Assembly (NCBI GenBank): GCA_963989385.1
Contig: OZ022500.1
Coordinates: 110,091,842 to 110,155,841 of the forward strand
Reading direction: 5' to 3'
Length of the DNA stretch: 64,000 nt
Source of the DNA: Ctena decussata
Lineage: Eukaryota > Mollusca > Bivalvia > Lucinida > Lucinidae
Positions within the stretch are counted from its first letter, which is position 1, and every line of letters starts with the position of its first letter. The notes beneath the pieces were generated by a model. The model made no database searches. It worked only from the letters and a program-made list of their open reading frames with translations, and had not been told where the DNA came from. The translations under genes were made by a program, and so were the position numbers. Shown here one piece after another: positions 1 through 8,638 of the stretch.

Positions 1-560
1 AGTAGAATTTAAATGGACGGACGCTCGGCGCCCCGTTACTGCGGCTATGGATTCGTTCCGCTGAGGTGCGGGGGCAACGTCGATATGAGAATTGAAATAC
101 TACTACTGAGTAGAATTTAAGAAACCCGGAGTAGAATTGCAGAACTGGACGGACCAAGTGTGTGCAACTATGGTTACGTACCGCTGAGCTACTTGGAAAA
201 AGTCGTTGGGAGAATTGAACTGTAGGAGAACTGAACTGAACTGAAAATAGAATTGCAGATCACACTTGGGGAACGTCGTTAAGAGAATTGAAACAGAGCA
301 GAAGGTGAGTCTGTAGCTGTTCCGTTCCGTTTCGTTCCGCAAAAGTCACGAGCGGTGAGCGAGGATTGCTGGTATGAGTTACGCCTGGTAAACGCGCAGT
401 TCTGTACCCAACTGGAAAATCTGGCACGACAGAAGGTTTGGTTAACTGCACTTGAACGCCGAGAGCCGATGCGATAACAGTTCAGAGGAACTTTCCAATC
501 GGACCTCAGTAGTCAGTAGCCACTGAGCTTTCCGGGCTGGCGACTCTTAACAACATGACT
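1..560. repeat. Degenerate tandem repeat and GGAAC-rich low-complexity sequence
   Basis: Blocks beginning with agtagaatt and ending with gagaattgaa recur at about 1-108, 111-220 and 246-294, with a shared gctgag/cgtcg core, so this looks like two or three decayed units of roughly 110 bp. A ttccgttccgtttcgttccg run follows at about 318-337 and reappears on the other strand near 3770-3795. Only short open frames are present and none looks like a gene. Confidence 0.45.
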
Positions 561-625
561 CATTGTGCACTAGTATACCTTACATTGTTGTTTTATGATA
601 TTTACAAGTACTAACACTTAAAATA

Positions 626-2145
626 TACTGAAACGAAAAAGAAACGCACAGGTGTTTTGCTCAAATAACATTTTATTGGTTGGCTCTAAAACAAATATTT
701 TTATATTATTGGCCTTCTGTAGATAATGCAAATTTGAATTCATAAACAGTACTCAGCAGATTACCTGTAATTTCACGCGTTTCACGTAACACGTGAAATC
801 ACTTTTTTCTTGCTGAGTGAGATTTAAGAGGATTTAAAAGAGTCTAACTTTTTCCTGAACCATCATTCTGGTTAGCGTTACACTTTAAAACAATTCGTCT
901 AACGAAGAAACGCCGCAAGTTATGCCACGGCTACGCCAAACTGACCGTGATCGTGCCGTCACACTGCTGATGAGAGGTATCTCACAATCTGAGGTTTCCC
1001 GACGATTGGGAGTTAACCATTCCACCATTTGTCGACTCTGGCAACGTCTACGCCGCACTGGAAACACATCTGACCGACGTCGGAGCGGACGTCCTAGGGT
1101 AACCACGGCCAGACAGGACCGTCAAATACGCTTGACCCACTTGCGTGATCGCTTTCAGACAGCAACAGAAACAGCACTGAATACACCTGGGTCTCATAAC
1201 AACCGTATTCACCCTCAGACCGTCAGAAACCGACTGTGTGAATTCCAGATAAGAGCACGTAGGCCATACGTTGGAACGCCACTAACGGCACGTAGAAGGG
1301 CGATACGTTTAAATTGGTTGGAAAGGCATCGCCCGATCAACTTCCCAAGACGTCTCTGGCGCAGCGTTTTATTCTCCGACGAGTCTAGATTTAGTCTTCA
1401 TCGTGCGGACGGTCGGCAACGTGTATACAGACGTAGGGGCGAACGGTACGCTGACGCCTGCATTATTGAGAGAGATCGATTTGGCGGTGGCTCGGTCATG
1501 GTTTGGGGGAGTATTGCGCATGGCTACAAATCACCACTTGTGCTCGTCGACGGGACAATGACAGCTGTGAAGTACAGAGATGAGATCCTAGCTCCACATG
1601 TTGTTCCCATCACACAACAGCGTGCGATGACGTTTCAACATGACAACGCAAGACCCCACGTTGCCCGGATCTGCACAGAATTTCTGACCCAGAATAACGT
1701 AAATGTCATGGACTGGCCTCCCTATAGCCCGGACTTTTCCCCAATAGAACATCTGTGGGATGAATTAGACCGCAGGGTCAGACGTCGGGTGAATAGACCG
1801 AGGACTCTACAGGAACTGTCACGTGCGTTGACTGAAGAGTGGAATAACATTCCAGTGTATAAAATAAGCCGTCTGATTGGTTCAATGGGCTCAAGAATTC
1901 GCGAAGGCTTAAATACGAGAGGTGGACATACACGTTACTAAATCGTGAATGGCAAGAATTGTGACCCTAGCTTACTTTTGACGTGTAGTGTATTTACGGT
2001 GATAAAATTCAAGAACAGCTGACCCTCAATATTAATAGGCTATTGATTGCTAAATAAAGTGAGATAAATGTTTTGTCATTCCTATAGTCTGGATATGAAA
2101 TATTGAAATTGAAATCTATCTGTGCGTTTCTTTTTCGTTTCAGTA
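626..2145 (+). mobile_element. Complete Tc1-type DNA transposon
   Basis: A 1,520-bp element bounded by 26-bp perfect terminal inverted repeats (626-651 and 2120-2145, tip TACTGAAACG). A TA dinucleotide lies directly outside each end (624-625 and 2146-2147), the target duplication expected for Tc1/mariner. The interior carries one uninterrupted DD34E transposase frame with about 270 bp of leader and 180 bp of trailer. Identical ends plus an unbroken frame indicate a recent insertion. Whether it is still active cannot be told from one copy. Confidence 0.95.
922..1941 (+). CDS. Tc1-type DD34E transposase
   Basis: The 339-residue length is typical of Tc1 transposases, which cut out and reinsert the element at TA sites. 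Residues 1-115 form two helix-turn-helix units (SQSEVSRRLGVNHSTICRLW at 21-40) separated by the AT-hook-like GRPR at 57-60. These would bind the terminal repeats. The RNase-H-fold catalytic domain follows, with D153 in FSDESRF, D241 in HDNARPH and E276 in SPIEHLWDEL. Exactly 34 residues separate the last two, giving DD34E. The glycine-rich box GGGSVMVWG sits at 188-196. The ATG at 922 gives the family-typical N-terminus. There is no stop, frameshift or intron. The gene lies between perfect terminal repeats, so all parts needed for autonomous movement appear present. Family assignment is very secure; activity is inference. Confidence 0.96.
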   Translation: MPRLRQTDRDRAVTLLMRGISQSEVSRRLGVNHSTICRLWQRLRRTGNTSDRRRSGRPRVTTARQDRQIRLTHLRDRFQTATETALNTPGSHNNRIHPQTVRNRLCEFQIRARRPYVGTPLTARRRAIRLNWLERHRPINFPRRLWRSVLFSDESRFSLHRADGRQRVYRRRGERYADACIIERDRFGGGSVMVWGSIAHGYKSPLVLVDGTMTAVKYRDEILAPHVVPITQQRAMTFQHDNARPHVARICTEFLTQNNVNVMDWPPYSPDFSPIEHLWDELDRRVRRRVNRPRTLQELSRALTEEWNNIPVYKISRLIGSMGSRIREGLNTRGGHTRY

Positions 2146-2147
2146 TA

Positions 2148-2460
2148 GTTTTACAGAGGAAAATGCAAATGAAAAATGCAAGTTACTTACCGGTATCATG
2201 AAATAACGGCTACTAATAGTCCACGCCCATCAGCGTAACCTAGATACACCTACACTTTAAATAAGTAATGTTGCAGGCTTAATTTAATCCATGCGGCGAA
2301 AATGTAGACAGGTAAGCAAAAACTGAATAAGAATCATACAAGCGAAAAATATTAACGCTGCCTGTAACAAATCATCTGTAAACACAGTGAATACACATCC
2401 CTAGTATCGAATAATTTACAGCTTAAAATAACTTCTTGTTGCAAGTAAACAGAAAAATTT
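2148..2460. other. Intergenic, nothing recognised
   Basis: AT-rich sequence between the Tc1 element and the first GAGCCGCGA-type MITE. I see no coding signal or repeat. Confidence 0.5.
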
Positions 2461-2685
2461 TGAGCCGCGACTCGACAAAACCAACAAAGCGGCATGTACG
2501 CCAGATCAGACTGGGCATCCGCCCATTCTGATCAGTCTTCGTTGTCCGCATGGAGTTAGCTTAGACCCTTAGCTACCCTTTAAGCGCAAAGCGAAGACTC
2601 TGATCAGACTGGGCGGATGCCCAGGCTGATCCGAGTCTGCGCTGGGCGCATATGCCACTTTGTTGGTTTTCTCGTGTCGCGGCTC
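2461..2685. mobile_element. MITE family A (GAGCCGCGA ends), copy 1
   Basis: About 225 bp with inverted ends: gagccgcgactcgacaaaac on the left and its near complement ending cgtgtcgcggctc on the right. Inside, a second inverted pair (gatcagactgggc with gcccagtctgatc-like blocks) makes it almost fully foldable. Closely related copies lie at 8686-8915 and 25993-26230. No coding capacity, and no clear target duplication could be fixed. Confidence 0.85.
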
Positions 2686-3264
2686 CTAAATGATGTCCAT
2701 AAAATCTTTACACCTACTGTGAAACTCTTATGAAACAGTTATTGAATAAAGAATGTATAGAGTATGTATGTTGCTTTTTCAACATTGTGTGCTGTACCTA
2801 TCTTAGACATGATAGATATTCATGCTGTTTTCATTTTCACATTTCGAAAACAGGTTTATTCATCAATTGAATGAATCACAGCTCTACTACTGATAATGCA
2901 AAAGCTAAACTTATTGGTCTATAAAATTTTGCATTTTTTGTGAAATACGTCTCCATACAACATATGACTTAGTATCACATTCTAATGACTTCCCATTTAA
3001 CATATAAATTTCTGTATTTAAAAAGGAACAAGAAAAATACTCCTGTAAACCATAAATAAGACATAAAGAAGCTATAGAACAATCTGATACATGTATTTAC
3101 AGGAATTATACTACTGGAAGCTGGTGACACATAGCAGAATCATGCAGCACAAAAACATCTATTGATTTCCACGCGCGCCTGAATTCCAGCAGAAATACAT
3201 ATCATACTTCTCAAAATTGCTGAGGAACTTATTCATTTATTTAGTATCAAGATGATATTAGCTG
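2686..3264. other. Intergenic, nothing recognised
   Basis: AT-rich sequence with no frame, repeat or RNA gene that I can support. Confidence 0.5.
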
Positions 3265-3590
3265 AACTGTAATAAAATTCCGTAGATTTTTCGGTAGAAT
3301 AACTGGAAAGCAGCTGCCAGTCCTTTTTCCGTTAATATTTACGGGCGCCCGTAAAAATTTGCAGGAATTATCAAGCAGAGTAGGATAAAATAGAACACGT
3401 TTTGTTTTGGACATATTGCCCTTCAACACTATTAAGGTATTTTCGAGTGCAGGCAGTGAAAATAACACTACCATATCGCAATTCCCAACAATGTTCTACA
3501 GGCAGACGCCCGTAGAAATAACGGGAAATGGACTGGCAGCTGGTTGCCAGTTATTCTACCGTAAAATGTACGGATTTTTTTGTACAGTGT
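3265..3590. mobile_element. MITE family B (CACTGTAAAA ends), copy 1
   Basis: About 325 bp with ~50-bp imperfect terminal inverted repeats. The left side reads ccgtagatttttcggtagaa and the right side ccgtaaaatgtacgg then acagtgt. The interior matches the copy at 9059-9379 in the opposite orientation. The second copy shows TA duplications, so this is probably a non-autonomous Tc1/mariner-type family. Confidence 0.8.
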
Positions 3591-4070
3591 GGAAGTTGTC
3601 AGTGTCAGAGAGTGGTTTTTCCCCCTTTCCCCCCGGAAAAATGGCTATAGGAAGGACGGCTATATAGTGAATTGTCCGGACCTCATAGAGCCACTTTTCC
3701 GCCATAGTCCTTTTCCCCCAACCGGGAAATTGGCTATCAGTGAATTTGGTATGGTTATTGGTATTTTGTGGAACGGAACGAAACGGAACGGAATGGAACA
3801 GAGACATGTTACGGAATAAATCGCATAAGAAATGTATCAGTACTTCAGGGGAGGTAATAAACGTGATAAATTCCCCAAAACCAATATGCAAATTTAGCAA
3901 CCATATTTTTATAATAATCAATACTTACTAATTTAAGGAACGAAGATAGTGTGGTGTGTCCCATCGCAAATATTTTTGTACGTACACATACGCATGCAAG
4001 CTTATAGGAAGGTGTAAGAACGGATAATTTCCTGTCATATTTGATTTTGTAGAGAGTTTATTACATTGAA
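3591..4070. repeat. Low-complexity gggaaa/ggctata tract with GGAAC run
   Basis: Repeated fragments of the form ggaaaatggctata or gggaaattggctatc occur at about 3635-3735, followed by a short GGAAC-type run at about 3770-3800. The same gggaaa-ctatata vocabulary returns at 4444-4690. The rest has no recognisable feature. Open frames here follow the low-complexity sequence and are not taken as genes. Confidence 0.45.
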
Positions 4071-4074
4071 AATA

Positions 4075-4165
4075 ATATTCGGACGTGTGTCCCGATGGGA
4101 GTCGAGCCCACGACACCTGCATGAAAGGCGAACACTAGTCCATGCATTCCGCTGCGTGCACGCAC
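4075..4165 (-). mobile_element. tRNA-derived SINE head fragment
   Basis: On the minus strand the sequence reads like the 3' half of a tRNA: gttcgcctttcatgcagg then a B-box-like gggctcgactccc. It lacks a complete cloverleaf and I read it as a SINE fragment rather than a tRNA gene. Confidence 0.5.
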
Positions 4166-4443
4166 AGATGAACGCTTGTACAAACACAAAATCATACAGA
4201 TTTATGCACAAAACCACGTTCACTCATAGCCGTCTTTGGGCTAACATTAAAAAGCAAAATGCCAGCCTGCTCCCACCCCCCCCCCCCAAAAAAAAAAAGA
4301 TACGACAGACTGATGGACACATGCACGTAGTTCTAGCATCTGTTATCAATCGATTTTTCACGGACATATACTCATATTTCTGTTTCAGTGATGGGCCTCA
4401 CTATTTTTATTGGAAAAGGAGCAAATTCCACTAAGTAGCGTGT

Positions 4444-4690
4444 CTTCCTGCAATCATATTACCAGGGGGAAAATCCACTACAGGGGGGGGGGGGGGGGGG
4501 GGGGGGGGGAAACGGCTATGCAAAAACACGTATAGTAGATTTTCCCAGGGGAAAATTGGCTATATAGTCAAATTTCCGGGGGGAAATTCTACTATATAGC
4601 CATTTTTCCGGTGGGAAATTCTACTATACAAAAATCATAGTCATATTTCCGGGGGAAAAACTACTAGGGGGGGGGGGGGGGGGGGGGGAA
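4444..4690. repeat. Poly-G runs and ggggaaa-ctatata minisatellite
   Basis: Two homopolymer G runs of 27 (4483-4509) and 22 (4667-4688) bases bracket degenerate repeats of gggaaattctactatatagcc type. A C12/A11 junction lies just upstream at 4276-4298. The run lengths may be affected by sequencing error. Confidence 0.8.
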
Positions 4691-4794
4691 GCTACTCTCT
4701 GACAGTCAGGACTGTGAATAACCATTTGATAGGCGCTGCACCAAAAGGTACAATGCGGAATATGCGATCAGGGAAGACTCCGCAGTCTGAGCAG

Positions 4795-4990
4795 AGTAAA
4801 ATTTAAAAAGAGCTTTTACAAGAGCAGGACACACTCATAAGAAGGGACATAGGCTGTATCGAAGTTAAGACTACCCCTGCCTCATTAGTGACCCTGTCAT
4901 GATCTGGCGTATGACGAAAGCCAAAGAAAACCATATTGAAATTTCTTAATAACGGAGTGGCTAGTGACAGACGTCTGTAAATAGCCAACA
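4795..4990 (+). repeat. Dispersed repeat family E, diverged copy
   Basis: The order of motifs (caagagcag, cataagaagg-acat, cagtgaccctg-like, gaaaaccatattgaa) follows the better preserved copies at 16805, 17170, 31680 and 43012. It is strongly diverged. No coding potential. Confidence 0.5.
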
Positions 4991-5930
4991 TTAGTTGAAT
5001 TTGCTAGTGACAGGCGTCTGTAAATAGCCATAACTCGATAAATTTGTTAGTGCAGGTGCAATTTTGCTAGCTGGTTTCAAATCATGTAGACTTATCATGA
5101 CGAACGTTTTCCACCAATTGTGAATGTAGTTCCTCTACGCATTTATCTATTTCTATCGAAGTCAAATGATGGTAGGGAATATGGAGGATAATTTTCTTCT
5201 GCTCCAATGACGATAGTCAGGGGGGGGGCGTTAAGTTTTACCCCTGTCCGTCTTTCTGTCCGAAAAAGAGCTGTTACGAAACGAAAAAGAGTCATAGTTC
5301 CAAAATACTTGGTCGTCGTCGCTAAACAAATTTGTTTAGCCACAATGACCATGCCATTTGGGAAATAGGACTCTTTTTCGTTTGGTAACAGCCTTGTATA
5401 ACCAGGCGTGTAGTTTGCGCTGTCAAAATGTCTCGCAAACGACACAAAGAACAGTCATTCACTTGACAGTATACTTTTCAAGTTAAAAGAGTTGTTGCCC
5501 ATGAAGCAATCGAATCTCTATCTGTATACTTAACCCAATCGGGATGCTTAAATGATTTGAAGTTAAATGAAATCATTGACATTTCATGATTTTCTTTTAT
5601 CTAGAATAACAAACAACATGAATGAAATATAACAACGAAAATGGGGGAAAAGTAAAGACATATATAAGTTTATACTTTGCAAACGATAACTGATTAAAAC
5701 ATAAGAAAAGCCAGAAGCACAAACTGAAAAGAGCATGTATGTCCGATTACACAATCAATGTTACTTAGTTGCCGAAACGTGATGGGAATTTTCATAGAGC
5801 TTCAAATCACTTGAATTAAACAACAACATTGCTAGGAAGTCCAATGCTTCCTAATGTAGCACCTATAAAATACGCTAAAGAATCAGACGATATAAAAGTA
5901 GCGCCAGATGCACTTACATGACCAGGGTTC
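4991..5930. other. Intergenic, nothing firm
   Basis: A short direct repeat (gacagacgtctgtaaatagc near 4967 and gacaggcgtctgtaaatagc near 5010) and a locally palindromic stretch around 5325-5345 are the only structure seen. No gene is supported. Confidence 0.45.
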
Positions 5931-6066
5931 GAGGATATAAAACTTGAGATTAATATCAAACTCAAAATAGAGCTCACTGATTGGCTGCTTCCGAGCATGT
6001 GCTCGGAAGCAGCCAATCAGTGTGCTTTATTTTGAGTTTGAGAATGTACTCAAGTTTTATAACCTC
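5931..6066. mobile_element. Fold-back palindrome of about 136 bp
   Basis: The arms meet at 5998-5999. The inner 23 bp (cactgattggctgcttccga plus gca, and complement) pair perfectly. The outer part pairs with a few mismatches out to gaggatataaaacttgag and its complement ending at 6066. It resembles a small MITE. Confidence 0.8.
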
Positions 6067-6226
6067 TAGGCCTGGTTCTTTGAAGTCACCCTTGTTCATA
6101 CCATGAGGTTGTATACAGTATTCAGTCGCTGTATCCAGTAGCTCTCGCAAACTATTCTAGTATCGTATTGGCGACAGCCGGCCTCTGAAATCTTTCCCTC
6201 AATTTGAGCGATGGCCATTCAAACTA

Positions 6227-6831
6227 GGTAAAGTTAGCAGAATAGCAGAACGAAATGGTAAAGTCAGCAGAATAGCAGAACGAAATGGTAAAGTTTGCAA
6301 AATAGCGGAACGAAATGGTAAAGTTTGCAGAATAGCGGAACGAAATGGTAAAGTTAGCAGAATAGCAGAACGAAATGGTAAAGTTTGCAGAATAGCAGAA
6401 CGAAATGGTAAAGTTAGCAGAATAGCAGAACGAAATGGTAAAGTTAGCAGAATAGCAGAACGAAATGGTAAAGTTTGCAGAATAGCAGAACGAAATGGTA
6501 AAGTTAGCAGAATAGCAGAACGAAATGATAAAGTTTGCAGAATAGCAGAACGAAATGGTAAAGTTAGCAGAATAGCGGAACGAAATGGTAAAGTTAGCAG
6601 AATAGCAGAACGAAATGGTAAAGTTTGCAGAATAGCAGAACGAAATGGTAAAGTTTGCAGAATAGCAGAACGAAATGGTAAAGTTTGCAGAATAGCAGGA
6701 CGAAATGGTAAAGTTTGCAGAATAGCAGAACGAAATGGTAAAGTTTGCAGAATAGCAGAACGAAATGGTAAAGTTAGCAGAATAGCAGAACGAAATGGTA
6801 AAGTTAGCAAAATAGCAGAGTAGCAGAAAGA
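6227..6831. repeat. 30-bp minisatellite, about 20 units
   Basis: The unit contains ggtaaagttagcagaatag followed by cagaacgaaat. Variants are mainly T/A in gtt(t/a)gcag and A/G in agc(a/g)gaa. Because the period is a multiple of three, long open frames arise on the minus strand (decapeptides LTLPFRSAI- and FCYSANFTIS-like). These are by-products of the array and not proteins. Confidence 0.95.
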
Positions 6832-6860
6832 AATTTTTCGTTCTGTCCATTCTGCTCATT

Positions 6861-7333
6861 CTGCTAGCAGAACAGCAGAATGAAAAAGTTTGTCGAAATT
6901 ATGTTCTAACGCAACCAGCAGGAGGGCACACTCAAACCAGGCATGGAAAACATTTCGCTGTTGGCCAGGCTTCAACAAGCAAGGAAAAATCGACAAATTT
7001 GTTGAAGAATATAATCATTTATCATCAAATCCTGGTGTGACCAGCAGGTGGGCAGACTCATGTCACGCATGGAAATCATGTTTATCGCCGTCCGAGTTTA
7101 TCTAGTAAAAAAAAAATTAGAATTTTTCGTTCTGCCCATTCTGCTCATTCTGTGACCTGCTGGTCACACCAGGATTTGATGATAAATCCTTGATTTTTCA
7201 AGGATTTTTCCTTGCTAGTTGAAGCCTGACCAGTAAGGAAATGTTTTCCATCCATGGCTTGAGTGTGCCCTTGTACTGATTGCGATAGAACATAATTCCG
7301 ACAAACGTTTTCATTCTGCTGTTCTGCTAGCAG
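6861..7333. mobile_element. Inverted-repeat (fold-back) element next to the minisatellite
   Basis: Arms at about 6861-7055 and 7152-7333 are imperfect inverted copies. They both begin ctgctagcag outside and share blocks such as gggcacactcaa, aggcttcaac and atcatcaaatcctggtgtga. A direct repeat of cgttctg-ccattctgctcatt lies at 6839 and 7129. The terminal agcagaa words resemble the neighbouring minisatellite unit. Confidence 0.8.
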
Positions 7334-7873
7334 ATGCTTTAATTAGCTTTCGAAAAAAAGCGAAAAAGAAAAGAACAAAAACAAACAAACAAACAAAAAA
7401 GGCTATATCCTCGGCACTAAAAAGAAAACAAACCCATATAACCATTATCGCTACCCCGCCCTAGTTGAAAGCGTGCATATTCATTATAAAACCAGATTGC
7501 ACATCGAAAACTGGCAGAAATGTTGCTATCTAATTTTATCTTTATTGCAGGCAAGCAAACAAATTGGGCACTATCTCAGATTCGTTTAATGGCAGTCGAA
7601 ACGCAGATTTAGTGTTATTTTCTGAAAAAGTTACCCATTCAAGACCTGCCAAGCCATATCTATATGTATTATTTCGGTGTATTTGGTGGGTTTGCATTGT
7701 GATTCGACTTTCCCTTGGTATCAATAGCCATGTCTCTTTAAGTTGCATCGGCCATGATACACTTCTTGGAAGTCCTGCAAGAGCCATCAGATCTAGTGAA
7801 TTATTCAGAGCATGCATGATGTTGTTAACCTCGGAACGTTATTTTCATTTTGTCTGTTGGTAGCGGTTTGTGT
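7334..7873. other. 3' flank of TMEM26-like gene 1
   Basis: Non-coding sequence downstream of the gene 1 stop codon on the minus strand, probably 3' UTR out to the polyadenylation signal at 7546-7541. A simple (CAAA)n-type stretch lies near 7375-7398. Open frames at 7542-7863 do not resemble any family and overlap on both strands. Confidence 0.5.
7541..7546 (-). promoter_or_regulatory. Putative polyadenylation signal for gene 1
   Basis: AATAAA on the minus strand, about 330 bases past the stop codon of the TMEM26-like gene. Its position is plausible but unproven. Confidence 0.4.
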
Positions 7874-8638
7874 TTATACAATTTTCCAATAGAAATTTTG
7901 CTTCTTTTCGAGAGTTTCAAATTGATGATCTGTCGCTGCCCCAATTAAGAAATTACGAGCGTTTAGGCTGTTTGTCATGGCAGAGGGCTGGTAAAAATGC
8001 ATCATGCTAGCTGGAGTAGAGATTTTCTTAAACACAACTGGCGCGCTGAAATCAACACTATCAACCTCAACGATCTCCTTTTCCTCCACATAGCAACACG
8101 GCAGATGTATACAAAGAATCCCAAGACGATAGAACAAAAGCATCAACGTGACTATGTTTTTCAAAACGAAGAACACTAAACTGTATGTCACTAAGTTATA
8201 TTCGATCATAAGGTAAAGACGCAAACACAAGAACGGGCCGTCTTGGAGGACTATACTCATACACGTGACCACGACCTGCGCAAAGTAATCTCCACATGCC
8301 CGCCGAATAAATTTGGTACGCGCGCTTTGAAGATTGTGAAACTTTTGCTTGTGGGCAAACACGGGAATGAACTGGAAAAAGCTCACTGACCAAACAGATA
8401 AAATGGCGTATGTAAGATGGAGATTTCTACGAACTTTCTCTTCATCAAATATGGCATACAGCTCCATGATGTCGGACGCCATGGCTAAAAACCCAAGCAG
8501 AAGTTCGGCCAAGGCTTCACGGGAGTAACTGCTGCGGGGTAAAATCCATCTTCCAAACACCAACAGATACACAAGTGACTCTTGTATCAAAATTAACCAC
8601 GTGTCATGCTCCAAATTTAAAATCGCTGTGATGCTGGC
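7874..8638 (-). CDS. TMEM26: TMEM26-like gene 1, coding exon 3
   Basis: The acceptor CAG lies at 8641-8639 after a T-rich tract, and the exon runs to TAA at 7876-7874. It encodes residues 151-404. These include five hydrophobic segments, the diagnostic ASDIMEL and QDGPF motifs, a cysteine pair LPCCY at about 329-333, and a polar C-terminal tail of about 70 residues. The exon is entered at the GCC following the acceptor. The internal TTG and ATG codons are not starts. Confidence 0.9.
   Translation of the reverse strand, partial: ASITAILNLEHDTWLILIQESLVYLLVFGRWILPRSSYSREALAELLLGFLAMASDIMELYAIFDEEKVRRNLHLTYAILSVWSVSFFQFIPVFAHKQKFHNLQSARTKFIRRACGDYFAQVVVTCMSIVLQDGPFLCLRLYLMIEYNLVTYSLVFFVLKNIVTLMLLFYRLGILCIHLPCCYVEEKEIVEVDSVDFSAPVVFKKISTPASMMHFYQPSAMTNSLNARNFLIGAATDHQFETLEKKQNFYWKIV

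Noticed and set aside
6227..6831. CRISPR-like array
   Set aside because: The repeats are contiguous with no spacers and the genome is eukaryotic.
6199..6859. Two minus-strand open frames of over 200 residues with decapeptide repeats
   Set aside because: Both come from the 30-bp minisatellite, whose period is a multiple of three; no start context, splice signal or domain.
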